Shown here in pieces: positions 17,113-26,178 of a DNA stretch of 64,000 nucleotides. The DNA comes from Hamadaea sp. (GTDB taxonomy: Bacteria; Actinomycetota; Actinomycetes; Mycobacteriales; Micromonosporaceae). The stretch is taken from the NCBI RefSeq assembly GCF_013362815.1, contig NZ_JABFVK010000013.1:434001-498000 (forward strand). Reading direction: 5' to 3'. Each line of letters starts with the position of its first letter. Position 1 is the first letter of the stretch. The translations under genes were made by a program, and so were the position numbers. The notes under the pieces are model-generated. The model saw only the letters and a list, made by a program, of their open reading frames with translations. It had not been told where the DNA came from and ran no database searches.

Positions 17113-18674
17113 GTTCCGAACTGCATGCCGAAGTTCTGATCGTCGGCGGGGGAGTGGGCGGTGTCGCCGCCGCCCTCGCTGCGGCCAAGCTGGGCCGTAC
17201 CGTGATCCTCACCGAGCCCACCGAGTGGCTCGGCGGCCAGCTGACCAGCCAGGCGGTGCCACCAGACGAGAACACCTGGATCGAAACCCCACTCACCGCC
17301 GCCGGGTACGCCGACTTCCGGCGCCGCATCCGCCGCTATTATCGCGACAACTATCCGTTGACCGCTCACGCAGCCGCCGATCCGCACCTCAACCCAGGCC
17401 TCGGGCACGTGAGCCGGCTCTGCCACGAGCCCCGGGCCGCCGTGGCCGTCATCTACCAGATGCTCGCGCCGTGGCGTTCTGCCGGTCGCGTGACGGTTCT
17501 GCTCCGCCACGAACCGACGGCAGCCGAAACTGCCGGAGACCGGATCACCGCCGTCACCCTGCGCCGCCCCGACGGTACGCCCATCATCGTCACGGCCGAC
17601 TACATCCTCGATGCCACGGAACTCGGTGACGTGCTTGCCCTCGCGGAGGTCGAGCACGTCATCGGTGCGGAAGGGCAGGACACCACCGGCGAACCACATG
17701 CACCAGCCGTCGCCGATCCGCTCGACCAGCAGGCGATCTCCTGGTGCTTCGCGATCGAACACCGACCGGGCGAAGACCACACCATCGACCGCCCCACCGG
17801 ATACGACTTCTGGCGTACGGAGATGGCTCCGTTCTGGCCCGGACCACAGCTGTCCTGGACCGACGTCGAACCGATAAGCCTCCGGACCCGTCACCGGCCA
17901 CTGTTCGTCGGTACGCCGGGCGGCGACGACCTGTGGCACTACCGGCGCATCCTGGCCGCCGGCCAGCTCACCGGCCCGGAATTCACTGACATCACATTGG
18001 TCAACTGGCCACAGATCGACTATTGGCAGAAACCTCTGCTCGGCGTCGACGAAGCAACGCGCACAGCCGCGCTCGACGGCGCACGCGACCTGTCGCTGTC
18101 CTTCCTCCACTGGATGCAAACCGAAGCCGGCTACCCCGGCCTGCGGCTGCGCAGCGACGTCACGGGCACCTCCGACGGACTTGCACTCGCCCCATACATC
18201 CGCGAATCGCGCCGCATCCACGCCGAATTCACCATCCTGGAGCAACATGTCGGGGTCACCGCCCGCCCACCCGGCGCGGGCAGCGAAATCTTCGCCGACA
18301 GCGTCGGCATCGGCCACTACCGCATCGACCTGCACCCCAGCACCGCCGGGCGAACGTACGTCGACATCGAGTCCTACCCGTTCCAAATCCCGCTCGGCGC
18401 ACTCATCCCCCGCCGAGTCGACAACCTCATCGCCGCCGGAAAGTGCATCGGCACCACCCACATCACCAACGGCTGCTACCGCCTGCACCCGGTCGAGTGG
18501 AGCGTCGGTGAGGCGGCCGGGGCGCTTGCGGCGTACTGCCTCGACCGGAAGACGGCTCCTCGGGCGGTTCGCTCCGATGTCATCGAACTCCGGGAATACC
18601 AGCGGGTTCTTACCGGGGTTCTGGGCGTGACGCTGTCGTGGCCCGAGGATGTCCGCACCCACCGGGTGTATTGA
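17109..18674 (+). CDS. FAD-dependent oxidoreductase (FAD_oxidored family)
   Basis: A 521-aa flavoprotein. AEVLIVGGGVGGVAAALAA is the FAD Rossmann motif at residue 7, followed by EPTEWLGGQLTSQ, the family hallmark shared with the protein at 1832-3373. The C-terminal FAD site reads NLIAAGKCIGTTH. ATG 17109 overlaps the preceding stop. Members of this family are recurrent in glycan loci but their substrate is unsettled. Last gene of the operon; a DosR-like box starts 8 bp after its stop and belongs to the next transcript. Confidence 0.84.
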   Translation: MSSELHAEVLIVGGGVGGVAAALAAAKLGRTVILTEPTEWLGGQLTSQAVPPDENTWIETPLTAAGYADFRRRIRRYYRDNYPLTAHAAADPHLNPGLGHVSRLCHEPRAAVAVIYQMLAPWRSAGRVTVLLRHEPTAAETAGDRITAVTLRRPDGTPIIVTADYILDATELGDVLALAEVEHVIGAEGQDTTGEPHAPAVADPLDQQAISWCFAIEHRPGEDHTIDRPTGYDFWRTEMAPFWPGPQLSWTDVEPISLRTRHRPLFVGTPGGDDLWHYRRILAAGQLTGPEFTDITLVNWPQIDYWQKPLLGVDEATRTAALDGARDLSLSFLHWMQTEAGYPGLRLRSDVTGTSDGLALAPYIRESRRIHAEFTILEQHVGVTARPPGAGSEIFADSVGIGHYRIDLHPSTAGRTYVDIESYPFQIPLGALIPRRVDNLIAAGKCIGTTHITNGCYRLHPVEWSVGEAAGALAAYCLDRKTAPRAVRSDVIELREYQRVLTGVLGVTLSWPEDVRTHRVY

Positions 18675-18681
18675 CGGTGTA

Positions 18682-18694
18682 GGCCGAAGGTCCC
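18682..18694. promoter_or_regulatory. DosR-like box GGCCGAAGGTCCC upstream of sigma factor gene
   Basis: A near-palindrome with a perfect GGTCC half-site. The same 13-mer recurs at 55390, with one change at 20759, and related forms occur at 23858, 23900, 51941 and 57626. It lies 58 bp before the sigma factor start and directly after the sugar operon. The mycobacterial DosR consensus half-site is GGGAC. Confidence 0.6.
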
Positions 18695-18752
18695 AACGGC
18701 GGAGGCAGGCAGACACTGGGTTCGGGCCATTCCGTGCGCGCACCCTGGAATC

Positions 18753-19544
18753 GTGAGCCAATGGGAAGTCCACCACGCCGTGCGTGACGATTGGACGGTC
18801 GCGGCATTCAGCGACCAGCGGCATGCCGAGCGAGGTGTGGAGGAATGTCTACCAGCGGTAGATGGCCTCAGTCGACAAGAACTCATTCATACCCATCTCC
18901 CTCTTGCTCGTCGGCTCGCCGCTCGATTCCGGCAGCGAGGTGAGGAGATGGACGACCTGACTCAGGTCGCGGTCGTCGGCTTGATCACTGCGGCTAATCG
19001 GTTCGACCCGGGATTGGGCAGGCCATTCGTCGCGTTCGCGGTCCCCACCATCGTGGGCGCCCTGCGCCGTCACTTTCGCGATCATGGCTGGATGTTGCAT
19101 GTGAGCCGTGGTCCCAAGGAACACTACGTGGCGATATCTGCCGCTTTCCCGGACATATGCCAGCGGCTGCAACATACGCCGACCGCTGCGGAGATCGGCG
19201 CGCAACTCCACCTTTCGTCGGCAGAAGTCCGGGAGGCGATGCAGTGCGCGTCTGCCTACACGGTCCACTCGATAGACGCCCCGACGCAACCTGGCGGCGG
19301 GTATCTCCTCCGCGAAGTGCTCGGGCATCCCGACCCAGCGATCGAGCAAATGCTTGACCGGCAGGTACTCCGCCAGGCAGTAGCCAGCCTCCGGCCACGC
19401 GACCAGGAGATCCTGCGGCTTAGGTTCATCGAGCACATGACACAGCGGCAGATCGCCGACCGGATCGGGGTCAACCACATGCAGATCTCACGGCGGCTCT
19501 CCCGGATTCTTGCGACGTTACGCGGCCAGTTCGCTGACGGATGA
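18753..19544 (+). CDS. RNA polymerase sigma factor, SigB/SigF (stress) family
   Basis: A 263-aa sigma-70 group 3 factor. Region 2 spans THLPLARRLAARF through DDLTQVAVVGLITAANRFDP to FAVPTIVGALRRHFRDHGW, region 3 covers QRLQHTPTAAEIGAQL, and region 4 is RDQEILRLRFIEHMTQRQIADRIG. This is the layout of SigF/SigB-type general-stress sigma factors, which are usually held by an anti-sigma factor. No anti-sigma gene is next to it here. It is monocistronic, ending at a double terminator. A DosR-like box upstream suggests that hypoxia signalling feeds into a stress-sigma cascade. Confidence 0.92.
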   Translation: MSQWEVHHAVRDDWTVAAFSDQRHAERGVEECLPAVDGLSRQELIHTHLPLARRLAARFRQRGEEMDDLTQVAVVGLITAANRFDPGLGRPFVAFAVPTIVGALRRHFRDHGWMLHVSRGPKEHYVAISAAFPDICQRLQHTPTAAEIGAQLHLSSAEVREAMQCASAYTVHSIDAPTQPGGGYLLREVLGHPDPAIEQMLDRQVLRQAVASLRPRDQEILRLRFIEHMTQRQIADRIGVNHMQISRRLSRILATLRGQFADG

Positions 19545-19546
19545 CC

Positions 19547-19601
19547 CCGAACCGCCTCCGGGCGGTTCGGAGGGCGCCGCCGTGCGTACGGCGGCGCCCT
19601 C
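19547..19601. terminator. Double bidirectional terminator between sigma factor and adh genes
   Basis: Two consecutive perfect stems: 10 bp (19547-19556/19561-19570, loop TCCG) and 14 bp (19570-19583/19588-19601, loop GCGT). They separate convergent genes. No T-tract is present. Confidence 0.85.
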
Positions 19602-19629
19602 CTCGGCGGACTTGACGGGCCGGTGAACG

Positions 19630-20667
19630 TCAGCGGGTCAGGACGACCTTGAGCGCACCTGAAGTCGCGGCATCGCCGAAGACCTCGTACGCCTGGGGGA
19701 ATTCGTCGAGCGTGAACCGGTGCGTGACCATGCGCTCGACGTCGAGCTGTCCGGCTTCGAGCATCGTGAGCAGAGCCGGAGTCGAGTAGGTGTCGACCAG
19801 TCCGGTGGTGATGGTGACGTTGCGGATCCAGAGGTCCTCCAGATGCAAGGTGGCCGCCTTGCCGTGTACGCCGATGTTCGCCACGTGTCCGCCAGGGCGC
19901 ACGAGGCTGGTGCACAGCTCGAAGGTCTCCGGGATGCCGACTGCCTCCACGACCACGTCTGCGCCGAGGCCGCTGGTGATCGAGCGCAGCACCTCCAGCG
20001 GGTCGCCGTCCGGGCGTACGGTGATGTCCGCGCCGAACTGCTTGGCCGCCTGTAGACGGCTGTAAGCCTTGTCGACGACGACGATGTGACTCGGTGAGAA
20101 CAACTTGGCGGTGAGCACCGCGGCGAGCCCGATCGGTCCCGCGCCGACGATGGCGACGACGTCGCCGGGCCGCACCTTGCCGTTTAGGACACCCACCTCG
20201 TAGGAGGTCGGGAGTATGTCGGCCAGCATCACGGCCGCCTCGTCGGAGACCTGCGCCGGCAGCTTGTAGGTGGAGAGGTCCGCGAACGGCAGGCGGGCGT
20301 ACTGCGCCTGAACGCCGTCGACTTTGTGTCCGAGAATCCAGCCGCCTCCGCCGAGGCACTGGCCGTAGCTGCCCTGACGGCAGTAATGGCAGGTCCCGCA
20401 GGCGGAGATGCACGAGGCCAGAACCCTGTCCCCTTCGGTTAGGCCGGTGATCCCGCTGCCGACGTCGACGACGGTGCCCACTGCTTCGTGGCCGAGGACT
20501 CGGCCGGGCTCGACGGCGGGGACGTCGCCCTTGAGAATGTGCAGATCGGTGCCGCAGATGGTGACCGCGTCGATCCGGATGATCGCGTCGCGCGGATCCT
20601 GGACGACCGGGTCCGGGACCTGGGTCCAGCTCTTCTCTCCGGGGCCGCCGAAGACGAGCGCCTTCAT
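19630..20667 (-). CDS. Zinc-dependent alcohol dehydrogenase (MDR family)
   Basis: A 345-aa medium-chain dehydrogenase. Catalytic zinc ligands are in CGTDLH and GHEAVG, the structural zinc is held by the four cysteines of CGTCHYCRQGSYGQC, and GAGPIGLAAVLTAK binds NAD. It likely reduces acetaldehyde or a related aldehyde, or oxidises secondary alcohols. GAGGAGG precedes ATG 20667. A DosR-like box sits 92 bp upstream. Placement beside pyruvate formate-lyase suggests a fermentative NADH sink. Confidence 0.9.
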   Translation of the reverse strand: MKALVFGGPGEKSWTQVPDPVVQDPRDAIIRIDAVTICGTDLHILKGDVPAVEPGRVLGHEAVGTVVDVGSGITGLTEGDRVLASCISACGTCHYCRQGSYGQCLGGGGWILGHKVDGVQAQYARLPFADLSTYKLPAQVSDEAAVMLADILPTSYEVGVLNGKVRPGDVVAIVGAGPIGLAAVLTAKLFSPSHIVVVDKAYSRLQAAKQFGADITVRPDGDPLEVLRSITSGLGADVVVEAVGIPETFELCTSLVRPGGHVANIGVHGKAATLHLEDLWIRNVTITTGLVDTYSTPALLTMLEAGQLDVERMVTHRFTLDEFPQAYEVFGDAATSGALKVVLTR

Positions 20668-20758
20668 GTCCAACCTCCTCGATTGGTGTGGATCTTCTGC
20701 TCCTCTAGCGTTTCGCTTCGGCCAGGCGGCGATGAGGGGCGAAGAGGATACACCTGCG

Positions 20759-20771
20759 GGCCGAAGGTCCT
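20759..20771. promoter_or_regulatory. DosR-like box GGCCGAAGGTCCT upstream of adh
   Basis: Twelve of 13 bases match the boxes at 18682 and 55390. It lies just past the pflA stop and 92 bp upstream of the alcohol dehydrogenase ATG, so adh has its own control rather than depending only on read-through from pflBA. Confidence 0.6.
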
Positions 20772-20773
20772 GC

Positions 20774-21517
20774 TCACACCGCGACGAGCCCGGCCGCTTC
20801 GAACTGCCGGCGTACGCGATCCACGACCTCGGCCGGGGGCGGAGCGACCTCGGCGAGCGGGAATCGCAGGCCCAGGCGCGCGTACTTGGGCGCACCCAAA
20901 CGATGGAACGGCAACACGTCGACGCGTTCGACGTTTCCCAGCGAGGCTGCGAACTCGGCGATCCCATCGACCTGCGCGGCGTCGTCTGTCCAGCCGGGCA
21001 CCACCACGAAGCGGATCCACACCGGCTTGCGAGCCGCAGCGAGCCGCCGGGCGAATGTGAGCGTCGGAGTCAGCGCGGCGCTCGTGAGCGCGCGGTAGGT
21101 CTGTGGCTGCCAAGCCTTGATGTCCAGCAGTACCAGATCCGTCGCGTCAAGCAATGCTTCGTCGGCGCGTGCACCCAGGAAGCCCGAGGTGTCCAAAGCG
21201 GTACGCAGACCCAGCTCCCGGGCGCCGGTCAACAGCGCTCGAGTGAGGGCCGGTTGCAGGAGCGGTTCGCCGCCGCTGACGGTGAACCCGCCCCCGCTCA
21301 CCTCGATGAACCGGCGGAATGGGGCGGCCCGGTCGATCAGTTCGCCCGCACTCGCCGGTACGCCGTCGCGCAGTCGCCAGGTCTCGGGATTGTGGCAGTA
21401 CAAGCAGCGCAGCGGGCAACCCGCGGTGAACACGACGAATCGCGTACCGGGGCCGTCTACACCGGTGGAGATGTCCCACGAGTGCACCTTGCCCTCGACC
21501 GTCCGCCACGCCGCCAT
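20774..21517 (-). CDS. pflA: Pyruvate formate-lyase activating enzyme (radical SAM)
   Basis: A 247-aa radical SAM enzyme. The FeS motif CPLRCLYC (CxxxCxxC) and GGEPLLQ are present, and the N-terminus matches PflA (VDGPGTRFVVFTAGC). It makes the glycyl radical on PflB using SAM and an electron donor. It follows pflB by 7 bp, so they are one transcript. The activation is oxygen-sensitive, implying anaerobic or microaerobic use. Confidence 0.95.
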   Translation of the reverse strand: MAAWRTVEGKVHSWDISTGVDGPGTRFVVFTAGCPLRCLYCHNPETWRLRDGVPASAGELIDRAAPFRRFIEVSGGGFTVSGGEPLLQPALTRALLTGARELGLRTALDTSGFLGARADEALLDATDLVLLDIKAWQPQTYRALTSAALTPTLTFARRLAAARKPVWIRFVVVPGWTDDAAQVDGIAEFAASLGNVERVDVLPFHRLGAPKYARLGLRFPLAEVAPPPAEVVDRVRRQFEAAGLVAV

Positions 21518-21524
21518 GACTGCC

Positions 21525-23801
21525 TCACATCGACTGGTGGAAGGTCCGGCTGAGCACGTCGCGCTGCTGCTCCGGAGTGAGCCGCACGAAGTTCACGGCG
21601 TACCCGGACACGCGGATCGTCAGCTGGGGGTACTTGTCCGGATGCGCCATCGCGTCGAGCAGCGTCTCGCGGCGCAGAACGTTGACGTTCATGTGATAGC
21701 CACCGGTGTCGGCGTACGCGTCGAGGACGCCCGCGAGATTGGCCACCCGCTCGTCCGGCGTACGCCCGAGGCTGTCCGGAATCACCGTCGTGGTAAGGGA
21801 AATCCCGTCGCGGGCGTGGTCGAACGGCAGCTTGGCCACCGACAGCGCCGAGGCGACGACACCGTGCCGATCGCGCCCGTTCATCGGGTTCGCCCCGGGC
21901 GCGAACGGCTCGCCGGCCCGCCGCCCGTCCGGGGTGTTGCCGGTGTGCTTGCCGTACACCACGTTGGAGGTGATGGTGAGCACCGACAGCGTCGGGATCG
22001 AGGCCCGGTAGGTGGGCTGGCGGCGTACTTTCGCCATGAACGCCTCGACCAGCTGAACGGCGAGGTCGTCGGCTCGGTCGTCGTTGTTGCCGTACGCGGG
22101 GAAGTCGCCCGTGACCATGTAGTCGACGACGAGGCCGGTCTCATCGCGGACGGGGCTGACCTTCGCGTACCGGATCGCCGAAAGGCTGTCGACGGCGACG
22201 GAGAGCCCGGCGATCCCGGTGGCCAGGAAACGCCGAACCGGGTAGTCGTGCAGCGCCATCTGGACGCGCTCGTAGGCGTACTTGTCGTGCATGTAGTGGA
22301 TGGTGTTCAGCGCGTCCACATAGGTCTCCGCCAGCCAGTCGAGCACCTGGTCGTACGCCTGCCACACCTCCTCGAACCCGAGCACCTCCCCGGTCACCGG
22401 GGGAGTCGGCGGGGCGACTTGCGCTCCGGTCATCTCATCGCGACCGCCGTTGATCGCGTACAACAAGGCCTTGGCGAGATTGGCGCGTGCGCCGAAGAAT
22501 TGCATGTCCTTGCCCACCCGCATACCCGAGACGCAGCAGGCGATGGCGGTGTCGTCGCCGAGGTACGGGCGTAGCAGCTCGTCGTTTTCGTACTGGATGG
22601 CGCTGGTGTCGAGTGAGACCTGCGCGCAGAACTGCTTGAACGCCTCGGGAAGCCGCGGCGACCACAGCACCGTGAGGTTGGGTTCGGGGGCCGGGCCGAG
22701 GTTGTACAGCGTCTGCAGGAAGCGGAACGAGGTGCGGGTGACCAGCGTGCGACCGTCCTCGGCCATCCCGCCGAGGCATTCGGTGACCCAGGTCGGGTCG
22801 CCGGAGAACAGCTGGTCGTATTCGGGTGTCCGCAGGAATCGGATGATGCGCAGTTTGATGACGAAATCGTCGATCAGCTCCTGGGCCGCGGATTCGCTCA
22901 GACGGCCCTCGGCGATGTCGCGTTCCAGGTAGACGTCGAGGAAGCTCGAGGTGCGGCCGAGCGACATCGCCGCGCCGTTCTGCTCCTTGGCAGCCGCGAG
23001 GAAGCCGAAGTACAGCCACTGCACCGCCTCCCGGGCCGTCTGCGCCGGGCCGGAGATGTCGCAACCGTACGCGGCGGCCATGCGCTTAAGCTCGTCGAGC
23101 GCACGGATCTGCTCGGCCAGCTCCTCCCGATCGCGGATCACGTCGGCGCTCGCGCGTCGAGGGTCCAGGCGCGCCCTCTCCGCCCGCTTGGCCTCGGCCA
23201 AGGCGTCGACGCCGTAGTGCGCGACGCGGCGGTAATCGCCGATGATGCGACCCCGGCCGTACGCGTCCGGCAGGCCGGTGATGACGCCGGCCTTGCGGGC
23301 GGCCAGGATCTGCGGCGTGTACGCGTCGAAGACGCCGTCGTTGTGGGTCTTGCGATACTTTGTGAAGATCTCGCGTACCTTCGGGTCCGGCCAATAGCCG
23401 TACGCCCGCAGCCCGGCCTCGACCATGCGGTATCCACCGTTCGGCATGATGGCCCGGCGCAGCGGTGCGTCGGTCTGCAGGCCGACGATCAGTTCGAGAT
23501 CGGCGTCGATGTAGCCCGGCGCGTGCGCGGTGATGGACGCGGGGGTGCTCGCGTCGACGTCGTAGAGGCCGCGGCGGCGTTCCTCCGCGAACAGCCCGGT
23601 CAGCTTGTGCCACAGCGTCGTGGTGCGCTCGGTTGGCCCGGCGAGGAAGGCGCCGTCGCCTTCGTACGGCCGCATGTTCTCCCGGATGAATCCGGCGACG
23701 TCGATCTGGTCGCGCCAGGCGCCGCCGCGGAAACCGCGCCAGGCGGCAGTCGCTTCGACGCCATCCCCGGCAGGCCATTGCGTTCTGGTGATGAGGCTCA
23801 T
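21525..23801 (-). CDS. pflB: Formate C-acetyltransferase (pyruvate formate-lyase)
   Basis: A 758-aa glycyl-radical enzyme converting pyruvate and CoA to acetyl-CoA and formate. The active-site pair is Cys422-Cys423 (IACCVSGM) and the glycyl-radical site is Gly733 in RVSGYAV; both positions and the length match E. coli PflB (418/419, 734). All key residues are intact. Its presence in a presumably aerobic actinomycete indicates hypoxic fermentation or redox balancing. Two DosR-like boxes lie 57 and 99 bp upstream. Confidence 0.97.
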   Translation of the reverse strand: MSLITRTQWPAGDGVEATAAWRGFRGGAWRDQIDVAGFIRENMRPYEGDGAFLAGPTERTTTLWHKLTGLFAEERRRGLYDVDASTPASITAHAPGYIDADLELIVGLQTDAPLRRAIMPNGGYRMVEAGLRAYGYWPDPKVREIFTKYRKTHNDGVFDAYTPQILAARKAGVITGLPDAYGRGRIIGDYRRVAHYGVDALAEAKRAERARLDPRRASADVIRDREELAEQIRALDELKRMAAAYGCDISGPAQTAREAVQWLYFGFLAAAKEQNGAAMSLGRTSSFLDVYLERDIAEGRLSESAAQELIDDFVIKLRIIRFLRTPEYDQLFSGDPTWVTECLGGMAEDGRTLVTRTSFRFLQTLYNLGPAPEPNLTVLWSPRLPEAFKQFCAQVSLDTSAIQYENDELLRPYLGDDTAIACCVSGMRVGKDMQFFGARANLAKALLYAINGGRDEMTGAQVAPPTPPVTGEVLGFEEVWQAYDQVLDWLAETYVDALNTIHYMHDKYAYERVQMALHDYPVRRFLATGIAGLSVAVDSLSAIRYAKVSPVRDETGLVVDYMVTGDFPAYGNNDDRADDLAVQLVEAFMAKVRRQPTYRASIPTLSVLTITSNVVYGKHTGNTPDGRRAGEPFAPGANPMNGRDRHGVVASALSVAKLPFDHARDGISLTTTVIPDSLGRTPDERVANLAGVLDAYADTGGYHMNVNVLRRETLLDAMAHPDKYPQLTIRVSGYAVNFVRLTPEQQRDVLSRTFHQSM

Positions 23802-23857
23802 CTTCGATCCCTTCTCGGGTCCGCGCTCAGCGTCGCAACTGAGGGCTACGCCGGGTA

Positions 23858-23871
23858 GGGACCAAGGTCAT
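23858..23871. promoter_or_regulatory. Secondary DosR-like box GGGACCAAGGTCAT
   Basis: One half-site is perfect (GGGACC) and the other degenerate (GGTCAT). It is 57 bp upstream of pflB and 29 bp from the stronger box at 23900. Paired strong and weak boxes are usual at mycobacterial DosR promoters. Confidence 0.45.
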
Positions 23872-23899
23872 CGGCGCGGTGTGAGCCTCACCGCGGCTC

Positions 23900-23913
23900 G
23901 GGACCTTAGGCCC
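23900..23913. promoter_or_regulatory. DosR-like box GGGACCTTAGGCCC between pflB and SQR operon
   Basis: The best match in the window: 12 of 14 positions of the Mycobacterium DosR core GGGACTWWAGTCCC as I recall it. It lies 99 bp from the pflB start and 112 bp from the SQR-like start, so it can serve both divergent operons. Confidence 0.68.
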
Positions 23914-24024
23914 GCAGCGGGGGACCGGTGTCTCTGACCGGCTCCCGGGAGTGCTCGTAGCTTCAGATGTAGGGACGCGCGGCGGCAGGAGGCCGCCGGG
24001 GCCCGCCAGTACAGGAGGGTGATC

Positions 24025-25272
24025 ATGCGCGATCTGGTCATCCTTGGCGCCGGCACCGCCGGCACCATGGTCGCCAACCGCCTGCGTCGACGTCTTCCCC
24101 GACGCGAGTGGCGGATCACGGTCGTCGATCATGAGGTGGCCCACCTGTACCAGCCCGGCCTGCTGTTCGTGCCGTTCGGCGGCGGGAAGGCGCAGAAGCT
24201 GGTCAAGCCACGGAGACGCTCGCTGGATTCCGGCGTGGACTTCGTGGTCGGCGACGTGGACCGGATCGAACCGGCAGCTCGCCTAGTCCACCTGGCCGAC
24301 GGCCATCGGCTCGACTACGACTTCCTCGTCATCGCCAGCGGCACCCAGCCGCGTCCCGACCAGACTCCCGGCATGCTCGGAGATCTTTGGCGCAAGTCGA
24401 TCCACGAGTTCTACACGTACGACGGGGCGATCGCGTTGCGCGAGGCACTGGAGGGCTTCGCGCGTACCGGCGGCCGCCTCGTCGTGCACATCGTGGACAT
24501 GCCCATCAAGTGCCCGGTCGCTCCGCTGGAGTTCGCGTTCCTCGCCGACGCCCACCTTCGCGCGCTTGGCATACGCGACGAGGTCGAGATCACCTACGTG
24601 ACTCCGTTGCCGGACGCCTTCACCAAGCCGGTGGCGGCGGCGACGCTCGGATCGATGCTGACGGACCGCAAGATCCTCCTGGAGACCGATTTCCTCGTCG
24701 AGCACATCGACGGCGAAGCCCGCGAACTCGTCTCCTACGACGAGCGTCGTATCCCGTTCGACTTGCTGGTGACGGTTCCGCTGAACATGGGCGCGGACTT
24801 CGTGGCTCGCAGCGGCCTCGGTGACGAGCTGAACTACGTGCCGGTCGACCGGCATACGCTGCGGTCCAAGGCGTACGACACGATCTTCGCCATCGGCGAT
24901 GCCGCCGACCTGCCGACCTCGAAGGCGGGCTCGGTCGCCCACTTCGCCGCCGACGTCTTCGTTGCGAACTTCGTCCGGCTCGCCCGAGGCGATCCGATGA
25001 CCGAGTCCTTCGACGGACATGCCAACTGCTTCGTCGAGGCCGGTGACGACAAGGCGCTGCTCATCGACTTCAACTACGACACCGAGCCGCTACCGGGCAC
25101 GTATCCACTGCCCGCCGTCGGGCCGCTGCGCCTGTTGCGCGCCACCCGACTGAACCACTGGGGCAAGCTCGCGTTCGCCTGGCTCTACTGGCACGTTCTC
25201 CTGCCCGGCCGGCCGCTGCCGCTGCCGGCGGAGATGTCGATGGCAGGCAAGCGCCGCCCGAAGGAGGAATGA
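24025..25272 (+). CDS. SQR-like FAD/NAD(P) oxidoreductase
   Basis: A 415-aa flavoprotein of the sulfide:quinone oxidoreductase/NDH-2 fold. LVILGAGTAGTMVANRL binds FAD; IFAIGDAADLPTSKAGS is the second FAD segment. Cys163 in MPIKCPVAP and Cys335 in ANCFVEAG align with redox cysteines of SQR. The C-terminus is amphipathic and aromatic-rich (WGKLAFAWLYWHVLL), suiting membrane attachment. It probably oxidises sulfide or a persulfide and reduces quinone. AGGAGG precedes ATG 24025. It heads an operon with TusE/DsrC-like and DsrE2-like genes, 1 bp from the next start. Confidence 0.82.
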   Translation: MRDLVILGAGTAGTMVANRLRRRLPRREWRITVVDHEVAHLYQPGLLFVPFGGGKAQKLVKPRRRSLDSGVDFVVGDVDRIEPAARLVHLADGHRLDYDFLVIASGTQPRPDQTPGMLGDLWRKSIHEFYTYDGAIALREALEGFARTGGRLVVHIVDMPIKCPVAPLEFAFLADAHLRALGIRDEVEITYVTPLPDAFTKPVAAATLGSMLTDRKILLETDFLVEHIDGEARELVSYDERRIPFDLLVTVPLNMGADFVARSGLGDELNYVPVDRHTLRSKAYDTIFAIGDAADLPTSKAGSVAHFAADVFVANFVRLARGDPMTESFDGHANCFVEAGDDKALLIDFNYDTEPLPGTYPLPAVGPLRLLRATRLNHWGKLAFAWLYWHVLLPGRPLPLPAEMSMAGKRRPKEE

Positions 25273-25273
25273 G

Positions 25274-25588
25274 ATGTCCGTCGCCACCATCAACGGCACT
25301 GAGTTCCATGTCGACGCCGAAGGCTTCCTGACCGATTACGACCAGTGGGATCAGGCGCTCGCCGAGGACCTGGCCCAGGCGATCGGGATCGAGCTGACCC
25401 CGCGCCATTGGGAGATCATCGCCTTCCTTCGCGAGGACTACCTCGCTGAAGGCGAGACGCCGACGTTGCGCCGTACTGCGGCCGGGACCGGCATCTCCAT
25501 CAAGCAGCTGTTCGAGCTGTTCCCCGGCAAGCCCGGCAAGAAGATGGCCTACATCGCCGGACTGCCCAAGCCTCGCGGCTGCGTCTGA
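25274..25588 (+). CDS. TusE/DsrC-like sulfur-carrier protein (single C-terminal Cys)
   Basis: A 104-aa protein covering the whole DsrC/TusE fold, ending in IAGLPKPRGCV. The penultimate Cys (CysA), which carries the persulfide, is present. The second cysteine of true DsrC, ten residues earlier, is Tyr here (MAYIAGL), so it belongs to the single-cysteine carriers rather than the DsrAB partner. No dsrAB lies in the window. It lies between an SQR-like flavoprotein and a DsrE2-like protein, so sulfur hand-over between them is likely. Its ribosome site is inside the end of the SQR gene. Confidence 0.9.
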   Translation: MSVATINGTEFHVDAEGFLTDYDQWDQALAEDLAQAIGIELTPRHWEIIAFLREDYLAEGETPTLRRTAAGTGISIKQLFELFPGKPGKKMAYIAGLPKPRGCV

Positions 25589-25621
25589 CGCCGCGTCCGA
25601 CCCACGTGAGGGGAGACCGTC

Positions 25622-26140
25622 ATGATCACAGTTGAGCGGAACGTCCCGTCGATCGTCCCCGACTTCGGCGACACGAAGCCGACGACGCGTAAGCTGGCCA
25701 TCATCTGTTCCAAAGGGACGCTCGACATGGCGTACCCGGGCCTCATTCTCGCCAACGCGGCACTTGGCGAAGGGGTCGAGACCCATCTGTTCTTCACCTT
25801 CTGGGGCTTCGACATCATCACCAAAGCCCGTCTGGACCATCTGAAGTTCACCCTGCTGGGCAACACCGCGACGCATGTGCCGCAAGGCTTCGGCGGGCTG
25901 CCCGGGATGACCGCGATGACGACGCACCAGATGAAGAAGCAGATCGCCGACGTCGGCGTGCCCGACATCCGCGAGATGCTCGGCCAGATCGTCGACTCCG
26001 GCGGCCACCTCTGGGGTTGCCGCATGTCCGCCGACATGATGCACATCGACGAGAACGACCTCTACGAGCCGGTCGAGGGCATCATCAGCGCCGCCGATTT
26101 CATCGAGAAGACCGAAGGCGCGCAACTGCTGTTCATCTAG
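25622..26140 (+). CDS. DsrE2-like sulfurtransferase (DsrE/F family)
   Basis: A 172-aa protein with the DsrE/DsrF fold of the DsrE2 type: KLAIICSKGTLD at the N-terminus, LFFTFWGFDII and GGHLWGCRMSADMM, where Cys133 aligns with the persulfide-binding cysteine; Cys29 is a second candidate. DsrE2 proteins pass sulfur among TusA, DsrC-like and rhodanese partners. In the same operon as the SQR-like and TusE-like genes, 33 bp after the latter. Confidence 0.86.
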   Translation: MITVERNVPSIVPDFGDTKPTTRKLAIICSKGTLDMAYPGLILANAALGEGVETHLFFTFWGFDIITKARLDHLKFTLLGNTATHVPQGFGGLPGMTAMTTHQMKKQIADVGVPDIREMLGQIVDSGGHLWGCRMSADMMHIDENDLYEPVEGIISAADFIEKTEGAQLLFI

Positions 26141-26178
26141 CTCCGTTCGGGGAGCACACATCCGTCAAGGAGGCTGAC

